Source: an uncultured Bacteroidota bacterium (GTDB lineage Bacteria; Bacteroidota; Bacteroidia; UKL13-3). From it: DNA of 54,283 nt. Of the stretch, positions 26,923 to 35,914 are shown piece by piece. A model generated the notes under the pieces. It saw only the letters and a list, made by a program, of their open reading frames with translations, was not told the origin of the DNA and searched no databases. The stretch is from positions 1-54,283 of the forward strand of contig CAIUDH010000020.1 of NCBI GenBank assembly GCA_903897855.1, in the 5' to 3' direction. The number at the start of each line of letters is the position of its first letter. The first letter of the stretch is position 1. The position numbers and the translations under genes are program-made.

Positions 26923-27855
26923 TTGAAGCAAATTATACCTCCTGTAAATAAGGATCTCGTGTCGGCAGAATTAAATGCAGAGCGGTTTATACGCAAAACC
27001 AACAAAGGCAATAACGAGATTTATATAATTAATAATCATAACTCGCCCAACGTGATGTTGGAAATAGCGCGACTGCGAGAAGTGACCTTCAGAGCTGCTG
27101 GTGGTGGCACTGGCGATGAGATTGATATTGACCATTTCGATACCGATCCGATATGTTATGAGCAGCTTATTGTATATAGTCCGGAAGATCGTGAAATTAT
27201 TGGGGGGTATCGTTTTATCGATTGTTCGAAGGCGTTAGACAGAATAAACCACCAGGCCCACTTATCGACGGCCAGTTATTTCACCTTCTCCTCCATTTTT
27301 TTCGAGAAATATCTACCTCATACCATCGAGTTGGGAAGAAGTTGGGTACAACCTAATTTTCAGCCTTCTGTAAATCCGCGTAAAGGCATCTTTGCACTCG
27401 ATAATATTTGGGATGGTTTAGGAGCCATTGTGGTGAACCATCCTGAAATCAGGTACTTTTTTGGAAAAGTAACGATGTACAGTCATTATAATGCCAAGGC
27501 TCGGGATATGCTTATTTATTTCCTAAACCTTTATTTTCCGGATGCAGAGCATTTGTTAGAACCAATAGTTGGTGTTAATTACAAGACCGACATCAGCGAT
27601 TTTGAGGGTATTTTTAGCGGGATGGAGTTTGCCGATGCCTATAAAGTTTTGAATCAGAGTGTACGTAATTTAGGCGAAAACATTCCACCTTTGATGAATA
27701 TATACATGAATCTATCGTCCACGATGAAAGTGTTTGGAACGGCCATCAACCCACATTTTGGGGGGGTTGAGGAGACGGGGATTTTGGTCGCTATCGATGA
27801 TATCTATCCGCACAAGAAAGAGCGTCATATAAACACCTACCAAAAGATAAGTTAA
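26923..27855 (+). CDS. glsB: GNAT-fold N-acyltransferase, GlsB/OlsB-like
   Basis: This 310-residue protein resembles the OlsB/GlsB acyl-ACP-dependent N-acyltransferases: LEIARLREVTFRAAGGGTGDEID, then IIGGYRFIDC, and ELGRSWVQPNFQ. In Bacteroides GlsB acylates the amine of glycine. It starts with TTG 11 bp after the O-acyltransferase stop; the next in-frame Met is 44 residues later, inside the domain, so TTG is right. C-terminal MNIYMNLSSTMKVFGTAINPHFG is shared by the family. Ornithine instead of glycine as acceptor cannot be excluded. Confidence 0.75.
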   Translation: MKQIIPPVNKDLVSAELNAERFIRKTNKGNNEIYIINNHNSPNVMLEIARLREVTFRAAGGGTGDEIDIDHFDTDPICYEQLIVYSPEDREIIGGYRFIDCSKALDRINHQAHLSTASYFTFSSIFFEKYLPHTIELGRSWVQPNFQPSVNPRKGIFALDNIWDGLGAIVVNHPEIRYFFGKVTMYSHYNAKARDMLIYFLNLYFPDAEHLLEPIVGVNYKTDISDFEGIFSGMEFADAYKVLNQSVRNLGENIPPLMNIYMNLSSTMKVFGTAINPHFGGVEETGILVAIDDIYPHKKERHINTYQKIS

Positions 27856-27860
27856 AAAAC

Positions 27861-27892
27861 TTTTGTGTAGAACGAAAAAAATTTTACTTTTG
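27861..27892 (+). promoter_or_regulatory. Promoter: TTTTG-N19-TACTTTTG for tRNA-Val
   Basis: TTTTG (27861-27865), 19 bp, TACTTTTG (27885-27892). Both boxes and spacing match the Bacteroidota consensus. The tRNA begins 57 bp further on. Confidence 0.75.
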
Positions 27893-27948
27893 CACTCCCA
27901 AAAAAGGAAATTGATATTTTGATTGGTTTGTTTTAGGAGGGAAATAAA

Positions 27949-28026
27949 GGGAGTTTAGCTCAGCTGGTTCAGAGCATCTGCCTTACAAGCAGAGGGTCAC
28001 TGGTTCGAACCCAGTAACTCCCACCA
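27949..28026 (+). tRNA. tRNA-Val (anticodon TAC)
   Basis: The acceptor stem GGGAGTT pairs with AACTCCC, the anticodon TAC (27984-27986) sits in the CTTACAA loop on a CTGC/GCAG stem, the T arm contains GGTTCGAACC, and CCA is encoded (28024-28026). It reads GTA and other Val codons. A promoter and a terminator frame it, so it is a single-gene unit. Confidence 0.95.
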
Positions 28027-28034
28027 ACAATAGT

Positions 28035-28064
28035 AAGGGTTTCAGGTAACTGAGACCCTTTTTT
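28035..28064 (+). terminator. Terminator of tRNA-Val
   Basis: AAGGGTTTCAG (28035-28045), loop GTAA, CTGAGACCCTT (28050-28060), then more T. The 11-bp stem has a single G-U pair. The remaining stretch to 28241 holds a small GGTGG/CCACC hairpin (about 28125-28141) and a 13-bp direct repeat shared with the other side of the next gene. Confidence 0.8.
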
Positions 28065-28241
28065 GTTTTTTGGTGGTACATTATAGGTGCAATATTCCCT
28101 GTTCTTCGCAGTCAATAAAGAATGGGTGGTCAAGGCCACCGAATTTTCGAAACTGCCACCCAAATGCTTATATTTGAAGACGATTGAATGTTCGACGGCC
28201 ATTCGCCAATCTAACGAACATCGTTTTCAATACGACAAAAC

Positions 28242-29423
28242 ATGAACAGTGAAATGAATTTATTAACTCAGAGAATTATAGAACTTGAAAAAGAGAATTC
28301 CAGGCTTCGGCAGCAACATGTTGAGGTAACTCAAGGAAAAGAATTGTACTTGAAAATATTTGAAGAATTCCCCGCTCTGATTTGGCGTTCGCGTTTAGAT
28401 AAATTATGTGACTATTTCAATAAAACCTGGCTTGACTTTACAGGCCGGACCATGGAACAAGAGTTTGGAAATGGATGGACAGAAGGAGTGCATCCAGACG
28501 ATTTTGACTTATGTTTACAAACTTATGTGGCCGCCTTTGATAAAAGGCAGCCTTTTATGATGGAATATCGACTGAAAAACAAACTTGGAGAATATCGTTG
28601 GATCAATGATATTGGCCAACCATTTTACGATTTAGACAATACATTTTTAGGCTATATTGGTTCTTGTTATGATATCACTGACAACAAAAATAACGAACGG
28701 AAACTCACTGAACTAAATGCAACCAAAGATAAGTTTTTCAAAATCATTGCACACGATTTAAAAACCCCCTTCAATGCAATAATCGGTTATAGTGAGCTTC
28801 TCACAGAACAGATCAAGGAAAAAGATTACGGAAAGATTGGGGAAATTTCGGAGATCATATTACATTCATCGAACAGAGCTATGGATTTGCTGATGAGCCT
28901 GATGACATGGGCGCAATTGCAATCTGGAATCCTCGACAACACTCCGGAAGATTTCGATATAATTCCCCTCATCGAAGAAACAACACTCTTATTAAATGAC
29001 TTTGCCAAGCAAAAAGCAATCCTAATTTCAAATTCAGGGTTACCCAAAATACATGTTAATGCCAATAAGGAAATGATTAGCACCGTATTGAGAAATTTGA
29101 TTTCAAATGCGATAAAATTTACTCAACCTGAAGGAAAGATAATAATCTCGGTATGGGACAGACAAAAGGAATTAGTCGTTTCGGTGAGCGACACTGGCGT
29201 AGGGATATCAGAAAATAGAATTGACACCCTCTTCAATATAAGTGAGGGCTATTCAACTCAAGGTACGCAAAACGAAAAAGGGTCAGGGTTAGGATTAATT
29301 CTCTGCAAAGAATTTATCAATAAAAACTACGGGGAAATTTGGGTGGAGCGCACCGCCGCAATTGGAACAACATTTTGCTTTTCATTACCCTTAAGTGGAG
29401 ACTTCAACACGATTGACCACTAA
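28242..29423 (+). CDS. Orphan PAS sensor histidine kinase
   Basis: The 393 residues comprise a short coiled coil (RIIELEKENSRLRQQ), one PAS/PAC domain (about 30-150, FPALIWRSRLDKLCDYFNK and GYIGSCYDITDNKNNE), HisKA with FFKIIAHDLKTPFNAIIGY, and HATPase with NLISNAIKFT, VSDTGVGIS and GSGLGLILC. There is no membrane segment and no receiver. The lack of a response-regulator neighbour makes it an orphan kinase. It lies between tRNA-Val and DUF3108, with a 13-bp direct repeat (TTCCCTGTTCTTC) on each side at 28095 and 29474. The 289 bp after it contain only a weak AT-rich hairpin (29446-29469). Confidence 0.9.
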   Translation: MNSEMNLLTQRIIELEKENSRLRQQHVEVTQGKELYLKIFEEFPALIWRSRLDKLCDYFNKTWLDFTGRTMEQEFGNGWTEGVHPDDFDLCLQTYVAAFDKRQPFMMEYRLKNKLGEYRWINDIGQPFYDLDNTFLGYIGSCYDITDNKNNERKLTELNATKDKFFKIIAHDLKTPFNAIIGYSELLTEQIKEKDYGKIGEISEIILHSSNRAMDLLMSLMTWAQLQSGILDNTPEDFDIIPLIEETTLLLNDFAKQKAILISNSGLPKIHVNANKEMISTVLRNLISNAIKFTQPEGKIIISVWDRQKELVVSVSDTGVGISENRIDTLFNISEGYSTQGTQNEKGSGLGLILCKEFINKNYGEIWVERTAAIGTTFCFSLPLSGDFNTIDH

Positions 29424-29712
29424 ATAAAGGTTACTCTATACCCTGTAATACTTTATTTTTTAAGTATTATACCTTCCCTGTTCTTCTTCACCGACTGCGA
29501 AGCATGGATTCCTGCTTATGTCCATTACATAGTTAGAAATATTAAAAGTACAAATCAAAGATTTATTTACGCTTCCACATAGTCAGAGACAATGCGGAGC
29601 CATTGCACTTCTTTTATAGACTTCCAAGCACAGGACAATCGTGTCGGGATTTCCACTTGGCTCACCTTTTGCATTTCCAACGAATTCTTTATTTTCGAAT
29701 GTCTATTGTAAC

Positions 29713-30504
29713 ATGCATTTCAAGAAATTCTATTTTGTAATATTGTTCATTGGTATTATGATACTGAGCTTTCGTTCGGATCATTTTGAGTTTCGCAAGG
29801 TGGTGAACAATGCTTTTGCAGCCGGTGAGAGCATCGAATTTAAAGTGCATTACGGCTTTGTCACAGCGGGTTATGGGTCAGCAAAAATATTGCCCTATAC
29901 CGAAAAAGTGAATGGAAGAGAAGTTTATCATATCATTGGACGAGGACGCTCGGCGAGTGGCTTCGACTGGTTTTTTAAAGTCAGGGATGAGTTTCACACG
30001 TATGTCGACGTTCATGCGATAGCCCCCTTAAAATATAGTAAAGACCAACAGGAAGGAAGCTATATGAATAAGGATGAAGCTCAATTTGATCATGACAAAA
30101 AAACCATCGCTACCTCTAAAGGCACGTTGTCGATGCCCCAATACACCCAAGATATCTTAAGCATGATGTATTATGCCCGTTGCCTGAATTTCAAAGAGGC
30201 CTCCATAGGAGCCAGCTTCCCTGTGGCATTTTACCTCGATCAGGAAATTACCTCCATCTCTTTTAAAATTATTGCACGCGAAATAATCAACACCGAATTA
30301 GGAAGATATAAAGCAATAAAAATACATCCACAGGTAATTGCCGATCGTGTTTTTAAAGATAAAGATGCGGTGACTTTATGGGTGAGCGACGACGCCAACT
30401 TGCTGCCGTTGCGCATTCAAGCCGACCTCGTAGTGGGCTCCATCAAGGCCGATATTACAAGAGCCTCTAACTTAAAAAATAAACCCGAAGCTCTCGTAAA
30501 ATAG
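29713..30504 (+). CDS. DUF3108 domain protein, exported
   Basis: From ATG 29713 the protein has 263 residues with an N-terminal hydrophobic segment (FKKFYFVILFIGIMILSF) and a beta-rich domain of the DUF3108 type: AAGESIEFKVHYGFVTAGYGSAK, VYHIIGRGRSASGFDWFFKVRDEF and LWVSDDANLLPLRIQADLVVGSI. Family members are periplasmic proteins of unknown function with a barrel-like fold. The longer frame to 29641 adds an improbable leader before the signal sequence. It converges on the six-gene operon 60 bp away. Confidence 0.85.
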   Translation: MHFKKFYFVILFIGIMILSFRSDHFEFRKVVNNAFAAGESIEFKVHYGFVTAGYGSAKILPYTEKVNGREVYHIIGRGRSASGFDWFFKVRDEFHTYVDVHAIAPLKYSKDQQEGSYMNKDEAQFDHDKKTIATSKGTLSMPQYTQDILSMMYYARCLNFKEASIGASFPVAFYLDQEITSISFKIIAREIINTELGRYKAIKIHPQVIADRVFKDKDAVTLWVSDDANLLPLRIQADLVVGSIKADITRASNLKNKPEALVK

Positions 30505-30563
30505 GATGCATGAAAGATGCAGAACAACCTCCAAATTGTTTCTTCTAAATGGCCGTAGGCGAT

Positions 30564-31187
30564 TTATTTGCATTTGCCCAATCCCTCTGTAGCAGAGGCA
30601 TCGGCAGGCCTATTGCATAAGGCAAGATTGAATAACACTCGCGCATCGGCGGCTCTGCCTAAACTTAGATAAGTCCAGCCGAGTAGCACATTGGCATCAT
30701 AATCGAAGGGGTACATATTCACCACCAGCTCCAAATATTTCACCGCGATGTCATATTTTTTAGCATTATAATAGGAAAGGCCCACCCAATAATTAGCGGA
30801 GCTATTATAGGGGTCTATTTTTAAAATATCCTCATAAATATCATATACTTTATCGTACTTCTTTAGTTCAGCGGCCGGTTTAATATAGCCGAAACGAGCT
30901 TCTACACTGTATTTTTTGAGGTCCATCGCCTTCTGATAATAATCCATCGAAAGCTGGTATTGTTTAGCTTCATACTGCAACCACCCCAACCTTAAATTAC
31001 ATTCATAATTATCGGCCTTATACACCTTCTGTAAGTCGGCGATGGCGGCGGTATAATTTGCTTTGTATTCATTGGCGTAGCTCGCCTTAAAAGCTTTTTG
31101 TATCTCCTCTGAGCTTTGGCCCGAAGCCTGCGATACAAATACTAAAATTGCACTGATGGCAATGATTGATTTTCTTAAAATTTCCAT
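30564..31187 (-). CDS. Secreted TPR protein, last gene of the PqqD/ATP-grasp operon
   Basis: The 207 residues have a signal peptide (MEILRKSIIAISAILVFVSQASG) followed by about four TPRs (CNLRLGWLQYEAKQYQLSMDYYQKAM, SANYWVGLSYYNAKKYDIAVKYLELV, YDANVLLGWTYLSLGRAADARVLFNLAL). It probably acts in the periplasm as a scaffold for the barrel protein encoded just upstream, whose frame it overlaps by 13 bp. That overlap implies translational coupling. No enzyme motif is present. Confidence 0.85.
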   Translation of the reverse strand: MEILRKSIIAISAILVFVSQASGQSSEEIQKAFKASYANEYKANYTAAIADLQKVYKADNYECNLRLGWLQYEAKQYQLSMDYYQKAMDLKKYSVEARFGYIKPAAELKKYDKVYDIYEDILKIDPYNSSANYWVGLSYYNAKKYDIAVKYLELVVNMYPFDYDANVLLGWTYLSLGRAADARVLFNLALCNRPADASATEGLGKCK

Positions 31188-32344
31188 GATAATCCTGTGG
31201 TTATTGAATGCTGATAAAAATAGTTGTTGGTGGTTTGGTATCTTCGTTTTTGCTCGAAAGTATAATTCAAAGTGAGCACCATTTTCTTTGAGATTTCGGT
31301 GTAAACGCTGGCTCCCGTTTTAAATTGCTTTTCATCGATATCATTAAAAACAAACAAGGCGTCATTCTCTAGGAGTGTGGCATAGCTGCCGATGGTTAAA
31401 TTGGCCTCGAGCCAAAATTTTTCGGCCACCTTAGCACCCATAATTTGTGATGCTACCAACTGCTTATTATAACTGATCCGTGTGATTCCATAAAGCTTAA
31501 TATTACCCAAGGGGAAATAGGAAGCTTGCAAATCGAATTGAGAATAAGCGCTATCGGATAATTTCGCGAAACTGGTCATGGCCTTCACGTGTACAAACGG
31601 CATGGTATAGTTCACTCCTCCGAAGACCACGCTGTTGTTATAACTGTAATTATTAAAAGGAGAATTGATATAATGAAAGCCTCCAAGTATCGACATCCTC
31701 CCGGAAGCGCCAAAAATTAATTTCCCGTAATATTCCTTTAGATTCAAATTAATATGACGGTTATTCGTGACGCTCACCATGGTAGGCTCGCTAATTTCTT
31801 GCTTAAACAGGGCTCCACTTTGCTGCAATTCAAATTGATATCCCAATTGAACATTGATTCCCAGTCGGGCATATTGTGCGTTTTTACGTAAGGTATCACT
31901 CGTTTGCTTATGACTATACTCTGCCTCTACCGAATGAAGTTTGACTCTTGAAATCTGCTCCGCAGCATTTGTTTCTGCCGAAAGCTTCTTCGCATAGAAT
32001 CTTGCCGCGACATCATTTTTTAAATAAAGATTATTCAAATACACATAATACAATGCCGAGTAATTATCGGGCTCAAGGGCTAATACCTTATTGTATTGAC
32101 TTAAACTCTGACTGTACTTACCCAGCTTGAAAGCGGCGTAGCCAGTGCGCATTCGTAATAAGGAGAAGTCGATTCCCGACGCAATATTTTCTTTGCCATA
32201 CTCAAACAACGCTTGCCACCGTGCTTCCGAATATAAACTTAATGAATGTTTATCCACTTCTTCGGCCGTCTCTTTGCCTTGGGTCTTGCCTTGAAAAAAA
32301 AACAGGCAACAAACACTAATTATTAATATTCTTCTGATATGCAT
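31175..32344 (-). CDS. TPR plus outer-membrane beta-barrel protein (YaiO-like)
   Basis: This 389-residue exported protein has a signal peptide (RRILIISVCCLFFFQGKTQG) and an N-terminal TPR part (about 30-130, LLRMRTGYAAFKLGKYSQSLSQYN). A C-terminal barrel (about 150-389) follows, with strands such as YARLGINVQLGYQFELQ and HYINSPFNNYSYNNSVVFGG. It ends SITTGLSWKF, the terminal Phe typical of outer-membrane barrels. The TPR-then-barrel arrangement resembles YaiO/PgaA-like export proteins. It overlaps the transporter-peptidase gene by 22 bp and the next TPR gene by 13 bp. I infer that it is the outer-membrane exit or anchoring component of this operon. Confidence 0.8.
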   Translation of the reverse strand: MHIRRILIISVCCLFFFQGKTQGKETAEEVDKHSLSLYSEARWQALFEYGKENIASGIDFSLLRMRTGYAAFKLGKYSQSLSQYNKVLALEPDNYSALYYVYLNNLYLKNDVAARFYAKKLSAETNAAEQISRVKLHSVEAEYSHKQTSDTLRKNAQYARLGINVQLGYQFELQQSGALFKQEISEPTMVSVTNNRHINLNLKEYYGKLIFGASGRMSILGGFHYINSPFNNYSYNNSVVFGGVNYTMPFVHVKAMTSFAKLSDSAYSQFDLQASYFPLGNIKLYGITRISYNKQLVASQIMGAKVAEKFWLEANLTIGSYATLLENDALFVFNDIDEKQFKTGASVYTEISKKMVLTLNYTFEQKRRYQTTNNYFYQHSITTGLSWKF

Positions 32345-34470
32345 TGTGCTTTGATCTCTTGTTTGTTTTTCTGAAATGAGAACGAGATGATTTTACCCTC
32401 ATTAACTTCAATCACTGACTGATTAACATTTTTTCTATAACTAAAAAACTGTAGTATTTGCTTACTCTTGATGGTGACACTGGAACTGAAAAAACCGGAA
32501 GAGGATATTTTATTGATCGACTCATAATGCAGTCGGCTAAAAATGAAGAAGGGGGCTACGATATCTTGCAACCATCTTGTCATACTTAATTTACTCCACT
32601 GCAAAGGAAATTTATCGATCGCCGTAAAGGATGGTTCGGCAGATAAATAAATTTTATAACAGGCCAGATAAAAATAGTACAGCAACGTTTCTTTTGGCCC
32701 TTCGTAGGTGGTGAAATAAAACACATTATTATTTCGTTTAAAATAAGCCAGGGCCTTGGTATGATGGCAATAGATATAGGCGTTATTATAGGCATCTGTA
32801 AACACTTCCCATTTCCCGGATTGCATACCATCGGCGCTGACCATATAATTCGTTCCCGGCAAAAATTCAAATGCTTGGGTAAGCATGGCATTGGGTATCA
32901 CATTACACACTAATTCTGTTTCGTTTGGAATCGAAAACTCTTTTATGCTTGTATTTCCTTGCGTTTCGGTGAGATAGCAGGCCAGTGGATAGGAGCGTGT
33001 TTTGCTCCCAATGGATGGCGTGGTTTGCACTTGAAAATGAAGGTGTGGCTCGGGCGAACGGCCAGAGTTGCCGCAGAGCGCAAGGATATCCCCTTGCTTC
33101 ACGTAATCGCCGGGTTTTACTTTAAACGAGTTTTTACGAAGGTGGCTCATTTTGGTGTACAATCCATCGACGTGTTTGAGGATAATGCTATTGCCCCAGT
33201 TTTGATTTTGATTTATTTTCCCAATTTCATTGTCGTCGATATGATCTTCGATGGCTTGCACAAAACCATCTGCCGGCGCCAATACGGGCTTGTTATAACA
33301 ATAAAAATCTTCTACCGCTATGCCATGTTTTTCATAGGTTTTCAACTCCTCATCTACAATAATAAAATCGAGGGCTTTGCTCCAGTCGCCTTTATGTGTG
33401 ATGCTACCATCATATCCTTGCGACACCATCCATTTGCCAATAAAGGGCAGCTGAAAACGGATATGATTTAAATTCATGAGTCGTTCTCGGGCATTCAAAA
33501 AATGGTATAAATTTTTCTCGGGTGAATAATATTGTATTGGGGTGAGCACCATTTTACCTCTCTGTATTTTGAGTGCAAAAAAATGCAAGAGGCATAATAC
33601 CGTAATACAAAAAGGCATTGAAAACACCGGCAATCCCCAGATTCCAGTAATCCTACCCAATCCCATCACAATAATAAAGGTGATGGGCACACTGAGAATG
33701 GCCCAAAAATAGGAATATCGGGAAGGTATCACAAAGAAGCCTCCAATGGCTACACTCACTAAAATAAAATTGCCCCCATACAAATAATAGTTCATCCCTT
33801 CTGGATGTGCCATGACGATGTGATTAAAACCATAAGCCGAGAGGAAACCAAGCAAGATGAGGGAGAATATAATTCGACTATGAATTAGGATTCCTGAGGC
33901 AATGAGGATTCCTGCAAAAATATTATTTTGAAAATACAATGAACTCAGAGCTCTGAAAAAAGTAGACACCAACACAGGCATTTCTAATTTTTCCATAAAC
34001 AGAATAAAATCAACCAGCTGTTCGTCGCCAATGGCAAACGCATCGTTGAGCCAATAAATGTTTCTGAAAGAGAAATTAATGGCGGCAAAATCTTTGGTAA
34101 CGAGCAACACCGCCCAGAAGCAGAGTACGAAGGGGAGCGTTAAAAATGGCAGCCCATATTTACCCAATCGGTTTTGGAAGATCACCGAAAGAATTACAGA
34201 GAGTACCACCATCGTGGTTAACAGAAGCCAGAAGGCGGCACTGAAATAAAACAAGGAGCCCATGCCTATGCCAATGATTAAGGCATTAAAACTATAGGTG
34301 CCATTTTCGGTAGAAGTGGTATTTAATCCCGTAGCATACGCAAGCGACAAGGCAATAAGCACCGCTATAAAACCAGTAAGCCCAGCGTACGGATTGAAAA
34401 AAGAAACCGTCATCAGGAGCAAAGCGAACAGCTTATTGTTTGAAAAAAACAATACAGAATAGCTGTTCAA
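32323..34470 (-). CDS. Urea-transporter-like membrane domain fused to M23 metallopeptidase
   Basis: The 715 residues form a fusion. Residues 1-300 are about ten membrane segments with the two internal repeats of the urea transporter family (ENGTYSFNALIIGIGMG near 55-71, LPFLTLPFVLCFW at 107-119, and GMNYYLYGGNFILVSVAIGG near 225-244). Residues about 340-490 are an M23 (LytM-type) peptidase with all zinc and catalytic residues: H359 in THKGDW, D368 in ALDF, H443 in MSHL and H476/H478 in HLHF. A further 200 residues of unknown type follow (ending KAQCISEEY). Substrate of the channel and target of the peptidase are unknown; peptidoglycan or a small operon product are candidates. It lies 40 bp after the decarboxylase gene and overlaps the barrel gene by 22 bp. 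Confidence 0.85.
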   Translation of the reverse strand: MNSYSVLFFSNNKLFALLLMTVSFFNPYAGLTGFIAVLIALSLAYATGLNTTSTENGTYSFNALIIGIGMGSLFYFSAAFWLLLTTMVVLSVILSVIFQNRLGKYGLPFLTLPFVLCFWAVLLVTKDFAAINFSFRNIYWLNDAFAIGDEQLVDFILFMEKLEMPVLVSTFFRALSSLYFQNNIFAGILIASGILIHSRIIFSLILLGFLSAYGFNHIVMAHPEGMNYYLYGGNFILVSVAIGGFFVIPSRYSYFWAILSVPITFIIVMGLGRITGIWGLPVFSMPFCITVLCLLHFFALKIQRGKMVLTPIQYYSPEKNLYHFLNARERLMNLNHIRFQLPFIGKWMVSQGYDGSITHKGDWSKALDFIIVDEELKTYEKHGIAVEDFYCYNKPVLAPADGFVQAIEDHIDDNEIGKINQNQNWGNSIILKHVDGLYTKMSHLRKNSFKVKPGDYVKQGDILALCGNSGRSPEPHLHFQVQTTPSIGSKTRSYPLACYLTETQGNTSIKEFSIPNETELVCNVIPNAMLTQAFEFLPGTNYMVSADGMQSGKWEVFTDAYNNAYIYCHHTKALAYFKRNNNVFYFTTYEGPKETLLYYFYLACYKIYLSAEPSFTAIDKFPLQWSKLSMTRWLQDIVAPFFIFSRLHYESINKISSSGFFSSSVTIKSKQILQFFSYRKNVNQSVIEVNEGKIISFSFQKNKQEIKAQCISEEY

Positions 34471-34510
34471 GAAAGCATTCCGGAATGGGAGTGTGTTATG
34501 AATTACTTTT

Positions 34511-35866
34511 TTAATTTGATTTGATTTGTTGTAAATGTTGAGGGGTTACTTCGAGCTGCTCCAAATAATCTAGAGTTTCCGCTTTTCTAATGATGTGTGT
34601 TGCTTGGTTGGTGTCGATGAGCACGATATTGGGCCTCATGGCAATAAACTGCATCCACTGGGTCATGTTATAAGCCCCTACTTTATGCACCACCACATGA
34701 TCGCCCCGATTGAGCAGAGGCAGATTCACCGATTCTCTTACGATATCGATATTCATGCATAAAGGGCCATAAAGCACGGTATCTTCACTAAACTGGCTCA
34801 CTTCCTGTGCAGGGCTAATTTTATGATCGAACCAGAAAGAGGTGAACATGATATTCACACCAAAATCCATGATGGTTGCTTTTCGTCCATCGCTTAATTT
34901 TTTATTGGCCAGCACCGTACCGAGCAAGTATCCAGCATCATCAATCATCACTCGACCACTTTCTAAGATCAGTAAAGGCAATTCGTCCGACTTAAAACCA
35001 TAGTTTAAGATGGTGGTGGTAATGGCTTCAGCAAACTCATCAACGGAAGGCGTTTGAACCAAGCCAATGGCTCCTTTCAAAGTATTGGCGCTAGGAAAAC
35101 CACCGCCTAAATCCAAATATTTAATGATGGTGTTGAGCTGACTCTTACAGTTCACGGCGAGGTCACAGAGTTTTGAAGCGGCAATTCCATACGCTGCTGT
35201 GCTCAACATATAGGTGCCGATATGCGAATGCAAGCCTACTAGTTGCAAGGTGCCGGAAGCCACGATTTTATTAATGGCTTGCCACGCTTGTCCGTTTTCA
35301 TAATTAAATCCAAATCTGTCCCACATAGGATAAATACCCGTATCCATATTTACGCGAATGGCTACGCGTGCTTTTTTATTGAGCTGGGCACAAATTTCTA
35401 TTAACAGATATAACTCTTCAAAATGATCGATATGAATTAGAGAGTCGTTTTCCAGGGCTAATTTAAGGTCATCGCTATGTTTGTCGGGGCCATTAAATAT
35501 AATGGTGCTTCCCGGTACTCCATTACCCAAGGCCTTACGATATTCGAACCCACTTACCACCTCGGCCCAACTGCCTTCCTGATGGTACACCTTGCAAACG
35601 GCATTATTATAATGTGTTTTATAACTCCATGCGAATTGAACTTTCGGATAACGTGTATTAAAAGCCCGAACCGCATTTCTGTAGTTTTGGCGCATTTTCT
35701 GTTCACTGAGTACAAACACCGGACTGCCGTATTTTTCAATGATCGATTTTACTGATATTCCATCGATATGTGTTACCGGTGCATTTTCAACTTGTGCTCC
35801 GTACTTATTCATCATACCCGCATTCATTTTTTTGATGAGGGGCCTTTCATATTTTAATTTTGCCAT
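34511..35866 (-). CDS. Fold-type III PLP-dependent decarboxylase (DapDC/ODC family)
   Basis: The 451 residues match the diaminopimelate/ornithine decarboxylase family: Schiff-base K83 in FAWSYKTHYN, HSHIGT and LDLGGGFPS for phosphate binding, ESGRVMIDDAG, and a C-terminal YGPLCMN with the catalytic Cys. It is not obviously lysA: the substrate-specificity loop differs and the gene sits beside ATP-grasp and PqqD-like genes, not lysine genes. A precedent for such neighbours is butirosin synthesis, where BtrJ (ATP-grasp) loads glutamate on a carrier and BtrK (this fold) decarboxylates it. Substrate unknown. It starts 48 bp after the ATP-grasp stop and ends 40 bp before the next gene. Confidence 0.85.
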   Translation of the reverse strand: MAKLKYERPLIKKMNAGMMNKYGAQVENAPVTHIDGISVKSIIEKYGSPVFVLSEQKMRQNYRNAVRAFNTRYPKVQFAWSYKTHYNNAVCKVYHQEGSWAEVVSGFEYRKALGNGVPGSTIIFNGPDKHSDDLKLALENDSLIHIDHFEELYLLIEICAQLNKKARVAIRVNMDTGIYPMWDRFGFNYENGQAWQAINKIVASGTLQLVGLHSHIGTYMLSTAAYGIAASKLCDLAVNCKSQLNTIIKYLDLGGGFPSANTLKGAIGLVQTPSVDEFAEAITTTILNYGFKSDELPLLILESGRVMIDDAGYLLGTVLANKKLSDGRKATIMDFGVNIMFTSFWFDHKISPAQEVSQFSEDTVLYGPLCMNIDIVRESVNLPLLNRGDHVVVHKVGAYNMTQWMQFIAMRPNIVLIDTNQATHIIRKAETLDYLEQLEVTPQHLQQIKSN

Positions 35867-35914
35867 AAATAATAATATCTCCTTTTCCTAAACTTGTTTT
35901 TAAAACTTAAAAAT

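Noticed and set aside
27969-28202. Minus-strand frame across tRNA-Val
   Set aside because: It is antisense to a well-formed tRNA and its terminator; such frames are a common annotation artefact.
29446-29469. Terminator after the orphan kinase
   Set aside because: TAATACTT/AAGTATTA is an AT-only-type weak stem with no T tract after it.
34511-35866. Diaminopimelate decarboxylase lysA of lysine synthesis
   Set aside because: The fold and PLP residues agree, but the gene is in the PqqD/ATP-grasp operon, far from dapF, and sequence around the substrate site does not clearly match LysA.
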